Assembly (NCBI GenBank): GCA_933228675.1
Contig: OW121743.1
Location: 112,205,781-112,269,780, forward strand
From: Stomorhina lunata
Lineage: Eukaryota > Arthropoda > Insecta > Diptera > Rhiniidae
Direction of reading: 5' to 3'
DNA length: 64,000 nucleotides
Shown: piece after piece, positions 49,301 through 60,897 of the stretch
Numbering within the stretch: position 1 is the first letter of the stretch
Layout of the letters: each line of letters opens with the position of its first letter
The notes under the pieces: model-generated
Database searches by the model: none
What the model was told of the DNA's origin: nothing
What the model saw: the letters and a program-made list of their open reading frames with translations, nothing else
Made by a program: the position numbers and the translations under genes

Positions 49301-51172
49301 TGTAGTATTTACATGGTACATAAATTTATTAGAGAGGAGTCAGAAATGCTATTTGCTTGCGTAAAATATATATTATAGATTATAACATCATCTTACATCA
49401 TCATCGAAGAGTTCAGTGAAATATTTAATGGAAATTTGACTTCTCGACAAATTGTTTCTTCTTTTAAAGCAGTCTCGCAAACAGACAGAATTTTGTTCCT
49501 CCACTTCAAACTAAAAAATATTGCCACTATGAAAAGATGTTGCCTATAAGCAACATTGTGTCAATCAAATTCTTGACATAACAATAAGAACTATTTTTAA
49601 ATTTTACCAACTTAATCTTATATCCTTAACTGTCATTTATAACAAAATTCACTTTTTTCGTCTTTATTTGAATTTTTTTTAAACAACTTTTACACATTTT
49701 TGCACAAGTTCTTATCAACTTCACGAATTAATACTTGTAAAGCTTAAACGTATCTTAGTAATTATATGCTCACAAATGTTAATTTCAGTTGGGAAAAAAC
49801 AGTTGCCAAAAACAACAAAAAACTCAAGGAACTATGACCAAAAATATACAATGTTGCTTATAAGCAACAAATGACTTTGAAGGGTTAATAAAGTTCTTTT
49901 GAACAAACTTATGTTGATATGATGTTTCAAAATTACAGCGAAGTTGATTCGACCTCAAAATTGAAATTGGTTATTATAAACTTAACGGAGCTATTAGTAG
50001 ATGCTTAGGAGTAGGACTTTGTATTTTTCAATATTAGTGAATTTTTCGGAATTAAAGCTATAATGTGAATTCCGGGTAGTTTGGGCATATTTGAGTAACT
50101 GTGGGAGAAGAAACATTTGCTGTCAGCATAGTCAAGAACCTCGAGATGTTCACGTATACCTTAAGTGATAGTTCGCTTAGTGATGATTATTCGCTGCATT
50201 GTTCAATATCAATATCAGGCGCAGGTCTATGAAATACACTTATCATGTCGATTATTTCTTAACTTTTACTTCATTCGAAATGTGAGATATTAAACTCCTC
50301 TTATTATGACTTTCTTTGGAAATATAACAAAAATTTGCAAAAATGATTAATTTCCCTTTCTAACAGACTTTTTTTTAATCTCCAACATGTAATTAATCCA
50401 TAAAAAAGCTTTAACTTAAAAATGCTTTCAGGGGAATATTCATTTAAATCTGCATAAACAATTAAGCATAGTAAAGGCCCTTTTTAACTAGAAATGTAAA
50501 TTACTATTTGGTTTTTTTGGCCAATTAAAACTAAAACTATTTTATAAGCCGCTGGTCGACGGTCGTCAGATATAACAATTTTTCCTCTTCGTGCATTGTA
50601 TTTCATGGAAAAGCTCAGTGATTCGCTTACAAGCAGACTATGTTTCACATACACACACACACAGTACACACACGCACAGTATTCACAATTCTATTAATGC
50701 CAATTAAAATGATTTTAACGTACCGTAACAATACACATCGTAATCTACTTTAAACGTCACAAAACTAAGGGTATGTAACAGAGAGAAAGAGCTTTCGCTA
50801 GGGAAAGTTACTAGGGGGAGTGAATGAGTTAGTTTTGGGTAAAATAACAATGCAAACATTTAGTGGGAGTTGCGGGTGATGAGGAAAATTTTTGCAGGTA
50901 TTTGTGGTAAGATTTTAGTATTAAGGACATGTGTATGGCGACATAACCCACATGTGACTGTATAAAACGTGTTGACATAGTAGGGGTATTCATGTCTTTA
51001 ACTTAAGGCTAGTAAAGTTACTATTTTTAGAATAATCCCAGCAAAACTTTGGTAATGGCAAGTACTCTGATAACTGGTTACCTTGTAACGACTACAACAT
51101 ACCATCCGAATAAATAATAAGTTATTACAGAAGTACTTATTTGTAATTAAGATGGTAATTTAAACTGAATGG
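49301..51172. other. Spacer with inverted ATAAGCAAC motifs and CA repeat
   Basis: GTTGCCTATAAGCAACATTG (49539-49558) recurs inverted as CAATGTTGCTTATAAGCAAC (49849-49868). The right copy is followed by a GAAGGGTTAA end, as in piggyBac-like MITEs, but the left end is not found. A CA-type microsatellite is at 50651-50684. No gene seen. Confidence 0.4.
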
Positions 51173-51254
51173 CCCCGGTTCAAATCCCACCAAGGGCAAC
51201 AATTTTTTTAGTTTTTTTTTTATTAAAAGAGTCTTTTTAAATGATTTTTGAATT

Positions 51255-51484
51255 TTAACCCCTTGACGTATTTCCACGAGTCTGACTCGTGGTACAATTT
51301 CTGTGCCTAACATGATTACCACGAGTCTGACTCGTGGTACAATTTCTGTTCCTGACATGATTATAACGAGTCTGACTCGTTTTGCGACTGTTCTTAAGCA
51401 TCAAAACTGGTTCGTTTAATGCAAGTTGTATGCGAACAGTTGGAGGCGAACTTCGTTTCGCTAATTGATACGTCAAGGGGTTAA
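51255..51484. mobile_element. piggyBac-like MITE with TTAA target duplication
   Basis: A 222-bp element (51259-51480) with perfect 13-bp inverted ends CCCCTTGACGTAT, flanked on both sides by TTAA (51255-51258 and 51481-51484). Insertion at TTAA with CCC-starting ends is diagnostic of the piggyBac superfamily. Inside are three tandem units of 45 bp, each with an ACGAGTCTGACTCGT palindrome (starting 51274, 51319 and about 51364). The opposite arm of the surrounding inverted repeat has the uninterrupted site with a single TTAA (near 55568), so the insertion is younger than the inverted duplication. Non-coding; the 73-codon minus frames across it are spurious. Confidence 0.93.
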
Positions 51485-52250
51485 GAACTTACGAGTAAAT
51501 ATTATCTTCTGTAAAAAAAATTTGTAAAACTAACTCACGTTAATGAAAAAATACCATCATGAGTCAACTTTGATTATGTAGGGGATGTTGAATACCAAAC
51601 ACGATTCTAATTAGTCTTAACTTGGTAAGCCCAACTTATCTGGGTCATCCTTCATCTCAACTGTGGACACACACCTCCTCATGGTATCTCCCGGGGAGCT
51701 AGTTTAACACCCATTAATATTGTGAGTTATCATGTTCCGAGAGTTGTCCCTTAAGATCGATAAAAATGGGTTAGGATTACGGGCTAGTAACCCTCTCTTG
51801 AAAAAAAATACAATGAAGAGGATAAAATTAGAATTGAAATGTCCCACTACCTAATGTTAGAGATGCCCGAAACTTCGATAGAAAGACCAAGTAGAGGAAC
51901 ATTTTTCAAAGCTTGGCCTATAAAATTGGAGACTATTCGCACAAGATCGAAATCCATGGAATTCTAAAATATGCTCGGACTTTGACCTTAACAGGTTGTA
52001 ACATTTAAGTAAGTAAGAGTCAATCTTATGTAAAAACTTATACAAAAAAGAATATTTAAATTGTTAAAGTTTTAAAATAATTTTAAAAAAGTTTTAAAAT
52101 AATTACAAAAAATCGTATAAAAATATTTTTCCAAAAATTACAACAAAACAAAAAAAGCAGGGAAAAACAAAGTTATTTTCACATGATTTTGGATCTAAAA
52201 ATAAAAATTGTTTATATTAATTACAAGCTGCTAAGTTTTCAACATATGAA

Positions 52251-52315
52251 GTAGCTCAGTGGAAGAGTCTCTACCTAGCAGTCGGAGAGTCTGGGTTCGA
52301 GACCCCATGGGATCA
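52251..52315 (+). mobile_element. tRNA-like sequence, copy 1 (left arm)
   Basis: Contains an A-box-like GTAGCTCAGTGGAAGAG and a B-box-like GGGTTCGAGACC, ending CATGGGATCA followed by an A run. D-, anticodon- and T-like arms can be drawn, but the acceptor ends do not pair and the anticodon loop would be too long, so it is not a functional tRNA. It fits the pol III promoter head of a SINE-like element or a tRNA pseudogene. Confidence 0.6.
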
Positions 52316-52822
52316 TAAAAAAAGTTTTGTATTTCGTTTAAAAATATATGTTTTTAATAAAACAACAACAAAAAAGTTGTTGCTGTTGTTGTTGTTGCTT
52401 TCAAATTGCTTACCCAAGTCATTACTTTTCTGCAATTGGTAAGTACTTGCCTCCAATGACATCCCCATGTTAATGTAATGACTTAAACAGCGAATGAGTA
52501 AGTAGTTCGTGTTCAATAGTTTAACTCAATATTTGGTAATGAAAAGTTTTACTGGGTTTGTATTCCAAACATTTACTTTCAATTTAACATTTTACATATT
52601 TCAAAAATCACTTTTAATATAACATGAAATAATTAGAGGCTGCAAAATTTAATTTAGCATAATTTAAGTAAAAGTAAATAGTTTTAGAAATAACCAGGGG
52701 AATGACATTTAAATACTTTGATAGGTAATTCTAAGAATAACTAGTTTGGTCTTCAAAGGACGTATACAGATTATCTGTAAATAAATAATGAAGTGAATAC
52801 ATTTTATCTATCTCTATCGATA

Positions 52823-53037
52823 TAAAGATATTGCACTAAATAAATTTGTTTGCCAAAAGTAAAATTAAAGTATATATACATTTCATTGGCACGTGTGAGT
52901 GCCTTAGCTTTCTCTCATTGGTTAATTGTCTTCATTAGTTGTTTCTGCTTTAGAGTAAAAGTGGTATACTCTCTTTTTTATGGGACTTTTTAAATGTACC
53001 ATACGGCAAATCAACGTATGGAAGTGCAACATCTTTA
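52823..53037 (+). mobile_element. MITE family M1, full-length copy
   Basis: A 215-bp copy with both inverted ends, TAAAGATATTGCAC at the left and GTGCAACATCTTTA at the right. Internal blocks: GTGAGTGCCTTAGC, TCTCTCATTGGTTAATTGTC, TTTTTTATGGGACTTTTTAA, CCATACGGCAAATCAACG. TATA flanks are compatible with a short target duplication, but this is not consistent among copies. Confidence 0.85.
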
Positions 53038-53919
53038 TAGTATAGAGGTTTGCTTATATATTATTCCACAAGCATAGTTCAGTCTGTTTATTTTGCAATG
53101 CCACAGCTGTTGACTTGAATACCCCTAGTATGAATTTATTATTAGTTATGTGTGTATGATGTTAGCAAATTTTAGCCACTATGTGTCAGCCAGTTTTGTT
53201 AATTCATTTTTAGTAGAAATTGCAGACTTATAGCCAATTTGCTGTGAGTTATAATAAAATTACACCAAAAGTACATTTAACATTACAATTTTAGTAGATT
53301 TTGTCAGCCTGTAGGGGCATTAAATATTATGTTACACACATTAATTACACCATCATTTACACCGTTTATTACAATTTATGTTGGGTATATAAATGTATGT
53401 ACTAGTATATTCAAAGGTAAATAAATTCATATGTTATGTATAAGAATGTGAGCTTTAATATTTGCTAATAGGCAGGAATACCAACATATTTCTATTATAA
53501 AGGAATTATAATTGTTGTTAGCTGTTGATAATGACATGCACGTCACGGCTTATTAAATATTAAGCAAATAGAAAAAAGTAGCATATGGTTGTATTCTGAG
53601 ATTACCGGCAGATTTTTCGCAAACAATATTAGTATAATAAAGTCAGTCGTCATTCCCCTGTGTTGTTTTATTTTTAAAAATTCTATATTTTTAAGAATTT
53701 TGTATACAATTTAAATTGACTAATTGACTATCAGCATCCGATTCATGTTAATTTTTAAAAGGTTTATTTATTAAGGATTAAAATTTAAAACATCTTTGTA
53801 GATATTCGTCATTCCCCTGTCTTTTATGCTTAAGTTTGTCATTCATCTGTATTGTTTTTTTAATTCAATATATTTTATAATTTTTTGTGAGATTTTTTAA
53901 GCTGATTTAAAATATTATT

Positions 53920-54465
53920 TTTCGATAAAAAAAATTCTGTTAAAAAATTTTCTATAAAAAAATTTTCGATAAAAAAAATTTCCTTTCCTAGAAAAATTTT
54001 GGATACAAAAATTTTTGATAAAATTTTTTTTTTTATAGCAAAAAAAAATAGAAAAATATTTGATACAAAAATTTTCTATAAAAAAGGATATAAAAAAAAT
54101 ATTAAAAAAATTTCAATAGAAAAATTTTTGATGCAAAAATTTTCTATAGAAAAATTTTTGATGCAAAAAATTTTTGATACAAAAATTTTCTATAGAAAAA
54201 TTTTTTATGAAAAAATTTTCTATAGAAAAATTTTTGATACAAAAATTTTCTATAGAAAAATTTTTGATACAAAAATTTTCTATAAAAAAATTTTTGATTC
54301 AAAAATTTTCTATAGAAAAATTTTTGATAAAAAAATTTTTTATAGAAAAATTTTTGATAAAAAAAATTTTCTATAGACAAAATTTTTATGGAAAAATTGT
54401 TAAGAAAAATATTTTAAATATTTTAAAAGAAAAAGTAGAAAACTTTATATTTTTAAAACCTTAGA
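53920..54465 (+). repeat. Family H satellite array, 30-bp unit
   Basis: Eight or so good copies (54110-54390) of a 30-bp unit: GATACAAAAATTTTC, TATAGAAAAATTTTT; the left part is degenerate. The 30-bp period keeps frames open on both strands (up to 125 codons), which are artefacts. Confidence 0.9.
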
Positions 54466-54509
54466 ACTAAATTTCCGATTAATGGCAATTTTTTTAAAGG
54501 TAAGTACTT

Positions 54510-55656
54510 ACCCAGTAAAACTTTTCATTACCAAATAATGAGTTAAACAGTTAAACTATTAAACACGAACTACTTACTCATTCGCTGTTTAAGTCATTAC
54601 GTTAACATGCGGATGTCATTGGAGGCAAGTACTTACCATTTGCAGAAAAGTAATGACTTGGGTAAGCAATTTGAAAGCAACAACAACAACTTTTTTGTTG
54701 TTTTATTAAAAACATATATTTTTAAACGAAATACAAATTTTTTTTTATGATCCCATGGGGGCTCGAACCCAGACCCTCCGACTGCTAGGCAGAGACTCTT
54801 CCACTGAGCTACTTCATAGGTTGAAAATTTAGCAGCTTATAATTAATATAAACAATTTTTATTTTTAGATCCAAAATCATGTGAAAATAACTTTGTTTTT
54901 CCCTGCTTTTTTTGCTTTGTTGTAATTTTTGGAAAAATATTTTTATACGATTTTTTGTAATTATTTTAAAACTTTTTTAAAATTATTTTAAAACTTAAAC
55001 AATTTAAATCTTTTTTGTATAAGTTTTTACATAAGATTGACTCTTACTTACTTAAATGATATAACCTGTTAAGGTCAAAGTCCGAGCATATTTTAGAATT
55101 CCATGGATTTCGATCTTGTGCGAATATTCTCCAATTTTAGCTTTGAAAAATGTTCCTCTACTTGGTCTTTCTATCGAAGTTTCGGACATCCTCCTCTAAT
55201 ATTAGGTAGTGGGACATTTCAATTCTAATTTGATCCTCTCATTGTATTTTTTTTTTTTTTCAAGAGAGGGTTACTAGCCCGTAATCCTAACCCATTTTTA
55301 TTGATCTTATGGGACAACTCTCGGAACATGTTAACTCATAATATTAATGGGTGTTAAACTAGCTCCCCGGGTGATACCATGAGGAGGTGTGTGTCCACAG
55401 TTGAGATGAAGGATGACCCAGATAAGTTGGGCTTACCAAGTTAAGACCAATTAGAATCATGTTTGGTATTCAACATCCCCTACATAATCAAAATTGACTC
55501 ATGGTATTTTTTCACTAACATGAGTTAGTTTTACAAATTTTTTTTACAGAAGATAATATTTAAGTTCTTAAAATTCAAAAATCATTTAAAAAGACTATTT
55601 TAATAAAAAAAAAAAACTAAAAAAAATGTTTGCTCTTGGTGGGATTTGAACCGGGG
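54510..55656 (-). repeat. Right arm of 1.15-kb inverted repeat
   Basis: Reverse complement of 51173-52557 without the piggyBac-like MITE. It includes a minus-strand tRNA-like segment (54748-54813) and ends at CCGGGG (55651-55656), where the sequence jumps straight to GGCTCAGTGGAAGAG of a third tRNA-like copy in + orientation. The shared GG/GGGG at the junction is consistent with template switching or microhomology-mediated joining. Confidence 0.93.
54748..54813 (-). mobile_element. tRNA-like sequence, copy 2 (right arm)
   Basis: Minus-strand match to 52251-52315, with GTAGCTCAGTGGAAGAG and GGGTTCGAGCCCCCATGG. It differs from copy 1 at a few positions (CTCTGCC for CTCTACC, GAGGGTC for GAGAGTC). 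Same caveats: tRNA-like boxes but no matched acceptor stem. Confidence 0.6.
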
Positions 55657-55750
55657 CTCAGTGGAAGAGTCTCTGCCTAGCAGTCGGAGGGTCTGGGTTC
55701 GAGCCCCCATGGGATCATAAAAAAAATTTTGTATTTCGTTTAAAAATATA
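55655..55750 (+). mobile_element. tRNA-like sequence, copy 3 (5' truncated)
   Basis: Starts abruptly at GGCTCAGTGGAAGAG, lacking the GTA of the A box, and continues through GGGTTCGAGCCCCCATGG, GATCA, an A run and TTTTGTATTTCGTTTAAAAA, as in the left arm. It is closer to copy 2 than to copy 1. The 95-codon minus frame across it (55600-55887) is not convincing. Confidence 0.65.
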
Positions 55751-57499
55751 TATATAAACCATACTATGAACTTAGAAAAAACAATATACAGATCCGGGTC
55801 GAAGGACCACCAAATCGATAAATGACCTTTTTTCCTCTTTCGTATAGTGACTAATTTAATGAAAATTTTAAAGCATTCTAAAGCCATTCCAAAAACTTAT
55901 ACGATAAAGACCATTATATCTGATTGTAGCATCATTAATGCAGATAACCAAGTTTTGGATCTAAAAAGCTATCTGCAAAGCTACTGATATCAGCTTCGTT
56001 CGTATAAGTAACATACAGATCCGGATCGAAAGACCATCAAATCGATCAAATCGATAAATGACCACCTACGTTCTAATTGAATTAAGTTATGCTTTCTTGA
56101 AATAGTAACTGATCTCAAATCTCTACTTAAATTATCATTTATAAAGATTGAAAATTATATTTAGAATCAAACGTCCGCAGCGGCATTGTTAGAATGAATA
56201 TTTTCTCCTTAAACTAATATATAAAAAATTGTAGCTAAAAACTTGCAAAGAATTAATTGCTTAAGTTTACTCAAGGATACCTTATTAGGAACGAAAATAG
56301 GACTCATATAAGTAAAAATATATAACGTTCGCGAAGCAGTACTTGTACTTGTTAAAAGTAGACTGCGATTTTTCTGTTTAAATATTTTGGAAGCTCTTAA
56401 GTCTTCCTAAAATTTCTCTCAAAACACCCACAACCTAAAAAATCAAGCCTTTTAGTAACTAATTAAAAATTAAAATTTAAAATTTCTCCCCGTCACTATT
56501 TAAACCTTTATTAGTTTCAATTTACTGCTCATTGTGTTAAAAAAAAATAAAAATTTTCTTTTATGAGCAATACCCTTTGCATCTACTCTAAAATCGTTTC
56601 CTTTCATCCTTTTTTAGCTTATACGCTCTGTTAAACTCTAAATACTTCTCTTCATACTTAATTGATTACACAAACTTAAACTTAATGCCTTTTAAAGGTA
56701 TTTTAGCCCTTTAAAGCAGAAAAACTAAATATGATACCAAATGTATAATAAAAACATTATTTAAGGCAACATTAGTTTGATCATAAATCTTAATTGTAGA
56801 ATGAGTTACAACAGAAGAAGAAGAACACTAAACAAAAATTAAAAATTTTACTGAATTGAGTTAAGTTTTTGTTGGCCATGTGCGTTACAGATGCCACAGC
56901 ATCAGAAATACAGTGAAATATAAAAGTTTTCATTCACTGTTTAAAATTTGTAATTAAATAGAGTGATTTAGAAAATATCTCCAAATTTTTTCGGATCACT
57001 GTTTAATTTATTTTGTACATTTAACAGCCTGTTGTATATCGCTGCCTGAGAATGTAGGAGTATTCTGTGGTTTATGGTTGAAAATTTCGTTGTGCAACAC
57101 CAAATACCAGCGCCACAGCTGCTGTACCAGGCACTAAAAAGCAGCAAATGAGTTTTGAAATACGTAAAAGAAATCTTGATACTAACGCAGATGCTCAGAC
57201 AAAGGATTTCACAAATATTTGTTTGTATGTGTAAGAGTTATTGTGTATGTGTATTTGTAGACTATGGTTCTGTTGAAATATCCTTAAATCCGGGGGCAAT
57301 AAAAGTTGATTCACCTTTATCACACAAACATTAAGAGAAAATAAACTATAAAACACACAAATACTATAAAATATTTTAAGCACTATCATACCTACTTATA
57401 TGTATACACCAATGTAAAAAAAATAATATGGTAACCCTTTCCCGGATATAAAAAATTGATTGATGCTAGTAAAAAAATCCTAAAGGTTTTTAAAAATAT
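55751..57499. other. Spacer with a direct repeat pair, no gene
   Basis: ATACAGATCCGG followed by a sequence like TCGAAGGACCACCAAATCG and ATAAATGACC occurs at about 55787-55828 and again at about 56014-56062, 226 bp apart, the second with an extra ATCAAATCG. The rest is unique and AT-rich. A 64-codon minus frame (57195-57389) is unconvincing. Confidence 0.5.
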
Positions 57500-58555
57500 T
57501 ATACCAAACATTTTTTAAAGAAAAATTTTATACCAACAATATTCGATATAAAATTTTTATGTAGAAAATTTTCGATACAAAATTTTTTTATAAAAAATTT
57601 TTTACCAAACATTTTTTGTAAAAAATTTTATACCAAAAATTTTCTATAGAAAAATTTTGTACCAAAAATTAAAAAAAAAATTTGTATCAACAATTTTCTA
57701 TAAAAAATTTTGTACCGAAAATTTTCTATAGAAAAATTTTGTATCGAAAATTTTCTATAGAAAAGTTTTGTACCGAAAATTTTCTATAGAAAAATTTTGT
57801 ACCGAAAATTTTCTATAGAAAAATTTTGTACCGAAAATTTTCTATAGAAAAATTTTGTACCGAAAATTTTCTATAGAAAAATTTTGTACCGAAAATTTTC
57901 TATAGAAAAATTTTGTACCGAAAATTTTCTATAGAAAAATTTTGTACCGAAAATTTTCTATAGAAAAATTTTGTACCGAAAATTTTCTATAGAAAAATTT
58001 TGTACCGAAAATTTTCTATAGAAAAATTTTGTACCGAAAATTTTCTATAGAAAAATTTTGTACCGAAAATTTTCTATAGAAAAATTTTGTACCGAAAATT
58101 TTCTATAGAAAAATTTTGTACCGAAAATTTTCTATAGAAAAATTTTGTATCGAAAATTTTCTTTAGACTATTTTGTTATTTTTTGAGAAAAATTTTATAC
58201 TGAAAATTTTCTAAAGAAATATTTTTTACCGAAATTTTTTTTTAATAAAATTTTATACTAAAAATTTCTTATAGAAAATTTTTATACAAAAAAGTTTCTA
58301 TAGAAAAATTTTAATACCAAAAAATTTTGTATAAAAAAATTTTATATAGAAAAATTTTATATTCTTTAAAAAAATTTTGTACCCAAAATTTTCTAAAGAA
58401 AAATTTTGTATAAAAAAGTTGTATACAAAAATTTTCTATAGAAAAATTATCAGCAGAAAAGTTTTCAGTAGAAAATTTGCTACGAAAAATTTTCTATAGA
58501 AAATTTGCTACGAAAATTTTTATCTAAGAAAAATTTATTCAGGAAAGTTTCACAC
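57500..58555 (+). repeat. Family I satellite array, 29-bp unit
   Basis: A uniform core of about 15 copies (57715-58160) of a 29-bp unit: CCGAAAATTTTCTATAG then AAAAATTTTGTA. Degenerate units on both sides (ACCAAA, ATACTGAAAA linkers). TTTTCTATAGAAAA is the same palindromic core as in families C, E and H. Confidence 0.94.
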
Positions 58556-60105
58556 ATTTCACTAATTCATTTTCTTTAGTCAAAAACAATCCTATTTGTC
58601 ATTAGCACCTCAACAACTATTTGCCAAAATTGATTTACAATTTGCAGAAATTTTTATTTAAAAATATACAATTTTATTTAAAAACTTATGCTCGAGTTAA
58701 AATACATGCATAATTAAATCCATCAACAATTTGTTAAGATAATTGTCATTTTAAGAAAATTTAAATTTTTGGTAGAAGTAAAATTTAAATTTTGACAAAA
58801 ATTAAATTTCATAAAAATTTAAAATTTTAACTAAATTATTAGCTGTGGAACTTAAATAGACAGATGGCCATCATACAAAAAATGATATTTGCAAATTTAT
58901 AAAAGAAAAAATATATTTAAGCAATTGGGGGAAAATACAGAGATCCCTCTGATTTTGTTCCGCAAAATCATACTAAACATATATAGCAAGTGTGTTAGTG
59001 AGAGTAAAAGAAGTAAAATCGCCCGCGGGCGATATTTTAGAGAAGACTGTTCTACAATGGTAAATTTTAAACTTCCAAATATTTAACAAAAAATATGTCC
59101 AATTTCTTAACATTGAAGGGAACCCTGTAATTTGTCTTGTTTCCTGCAAATATTTGCAAGTATCACCAACGAATAGATAAATATTATTTCTTTTTTCGCC
59201 ACATCATATTCAATTTAAAAATATGTATAAAAAAATCACAAAAAATATCTATGCAATTCTGTGTGCATTTTTATTTTTGAAAACCATAAAAAAATTTGTT
59301 CTAAAATAAACATAAAAATATCATCAAACTAAAATAATAAAAGCCAGTCAAATTCTGCCATTTATTTTTAAACAATTTATATGCTGCGATGACTATGAGC
59401 CTCAGCAGGTCTTCCTTTATTGATTCAATTTAGTTTTAGATTTTTTTATGGTTTTTAAAATATTTTTTCCTCGTTCAATTTGTTCTATATTTTGTTGGTT
59501 CAATTCAAAAGCTTTATTTTTAATAATGCTATTTATAAAAAAAAACAAAATGTTTATATGTACATAAATATTTAGAATCTGTTCCTGCCTTTCGCTTCTT
59601 CTGGTGGCAAAATGCTGCTACATGCATGTCAGTCAGCCAATTTGCCTATAAAATATTCAATGCCTGACTGACTGGCTTTGCTGGATCTTCTTCTGGAATG
59701 TCAATTTTATTCTGTCGCTCTATTGAGGTTGTCAGGTTGAATAAGTCAATATTTTGATTTTTTGTAGTTATGAATTAAGCTCTAGGGAAATGGTTATTGG
59801 AAGAAGAGATATTGTGCAAAAATGTTAACAAAGGGGAAAACTGCAAACTGGGGTATTAACAAAATTAGTTTAGTTTTAAAACTGCAGGTAGGTCGTCATT
59901 GTTTTATAAGCTACTATTTACTATAAAAATAGAATTTATTAATAATAGTAAAGCTTGTACACGAACAAAATTTTACATTTTCAAAGTCCGAGTTTATCAT
60001 AACATCCATATCACGAATACATGCTATTAAAAGTCTAATTAAACTGAAAATTTTGGAAATTTTAGTTGTGTCATATATAATACCAGCCATAAAAATTCTA
60101 TAATA
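58556..60105. other. Spacer with a GC-rich palindrome
   Basis: Unique AT-rich DNA. 59018-59033 is a perfect 16-bp palindrome ATCGCCCGCGGGCGAT, the most GC-rich spot in this part of the window. The 65-codon frame spanning it (58889-59086) has no recognisable domain. CTGACTGACTGG lies near 59663. Confidence 0.5.
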
Positions 60106-60323
60106 TAAAGATGTTGCACTTCCATATATTGATTTGTCGTATGGTCGTTTTGAAAAGTCCCATAAAAAACAGTATATACCGCTTTTGCTCTAATTCGGAA
60201 ACAACTAATGAAATGAAACACACGTGCTTATGAAATGTGTGTCTGTTTTTGTATTTTTAATTATTTTTTAACCACTTTAATTTCACATTTGACAAAAAAA
60301 ACGTATGGAGTGCAATATCTTTA
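60106..60323 (-). mobile_element. MITE family M1, full-length copy
   Basis: A 218-bp copy inverted relative to 13726 and 52823. Ends TAAAGATGTTGCACTTCCAT and CGTATGGAGTGCAATATC then TTTA are inverted repeats. Contains AAAAGTCCCATAAAAAAC, AATTCGGAAACAACTAATG, CACACGTGC and TTTAATTTCACATTTGAC. The usual ATTATCCAATGAG block is deleted. Confidence 0.85.
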
Positions 60324-60897
60324 AATTACATTGTCTTTTGGTAGAGCTTTAACTGCGACACGTAATATTTCTATTTGTGGGGCATTTGATAAAAGAGATG
60401 ACAAATTTACTTAAAGCTAAACTAATTTTATTCAGAATCTTCCTTAACTGTTATTTAACTACATCAACTTATTGATTTGTTATTTAAAACAATTATTTTT
60501 TTGATTCATATTAAAATTGAAGCTAAATTAAATTAAAAACTTTTTTTTATTAGTTTCAATTAACGCAGCCTCCTCCCTTTGATTAGTTTAAAAAGTAAAC
60601 TTTAAATGTCTAAATAAAAAGTTTTCATTGTTTTTTCCACACACACACACACTCATGTACACAGTGAGCCTATATCTTACTTATAAGTACTTGTATCTAC
60701 AATACAACAAGTGGAATTGGTAACCCAGCAAACATTAAGGAAAACTTTTGAAAAAATAAATTTATTTAAATTAAAACTGATATGAGAAAAGTCATCAAAA
60801 ATTCCGTATGAATGCAAAATTACATAAAAATTACATAAATTTATAATACCTTTAAAAATTGTTGAGAAAAAGGTTGTTTTTAAATAATTCTTAAATA
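60324..60897. other. AT-rich spacer, no gene seen
   Basis: Short CA repeat (60641-60656). A 75-codon minus frame (60677-60904) has no recognisable domain. Confidence 0.45.

Larger units (their letters stand above)
51173..52557 (+). repeat. Left arm of 1.15-kb inverted repeat
   Basis: Runs from CCCCGGTTCAAATCCCACC to TGAAAAGTTTTACTGGGT and is the reverse complement of 54510-55656, with only scattered differences by eye. Without the MITE at 51259-51480 and its extra TTAA it is 1159 bp, against 1147 bp for the right arm. It includes a tRNA-like segment (52251-52315), a CAA/GTT-rich stretch (52362-52400) and unrecognised sequence. Short frames inside are not convincing genes. Confidence 0.93.
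52558..54509. other. Loop of the 51-55 kb inverted repeat
   Basis: About 1.95 kb that separates the arms. It holds an M1 MITE copy (52823-53037), unique AT-rich DNA with the phrase GTCATTCCCCTGT twice (53649 and 53808), and the family H satellite (53920-54465). No gene seen. Confidence 0.7.

Noticed and set aside
51137..51476. Two 73-codon minus-strand frames across the piggyBac-like MITE
   Set aside because: They overlap in different frames and derive from the 45-bp tandem units of a non-coding element.
52251..52315. Functional tRNA gene
   Set aside because: A- and B-box-like sequences are present, but the acceptor ends do not pair and the anticodon loop is too long; three related copies occur within rearranged repeats.
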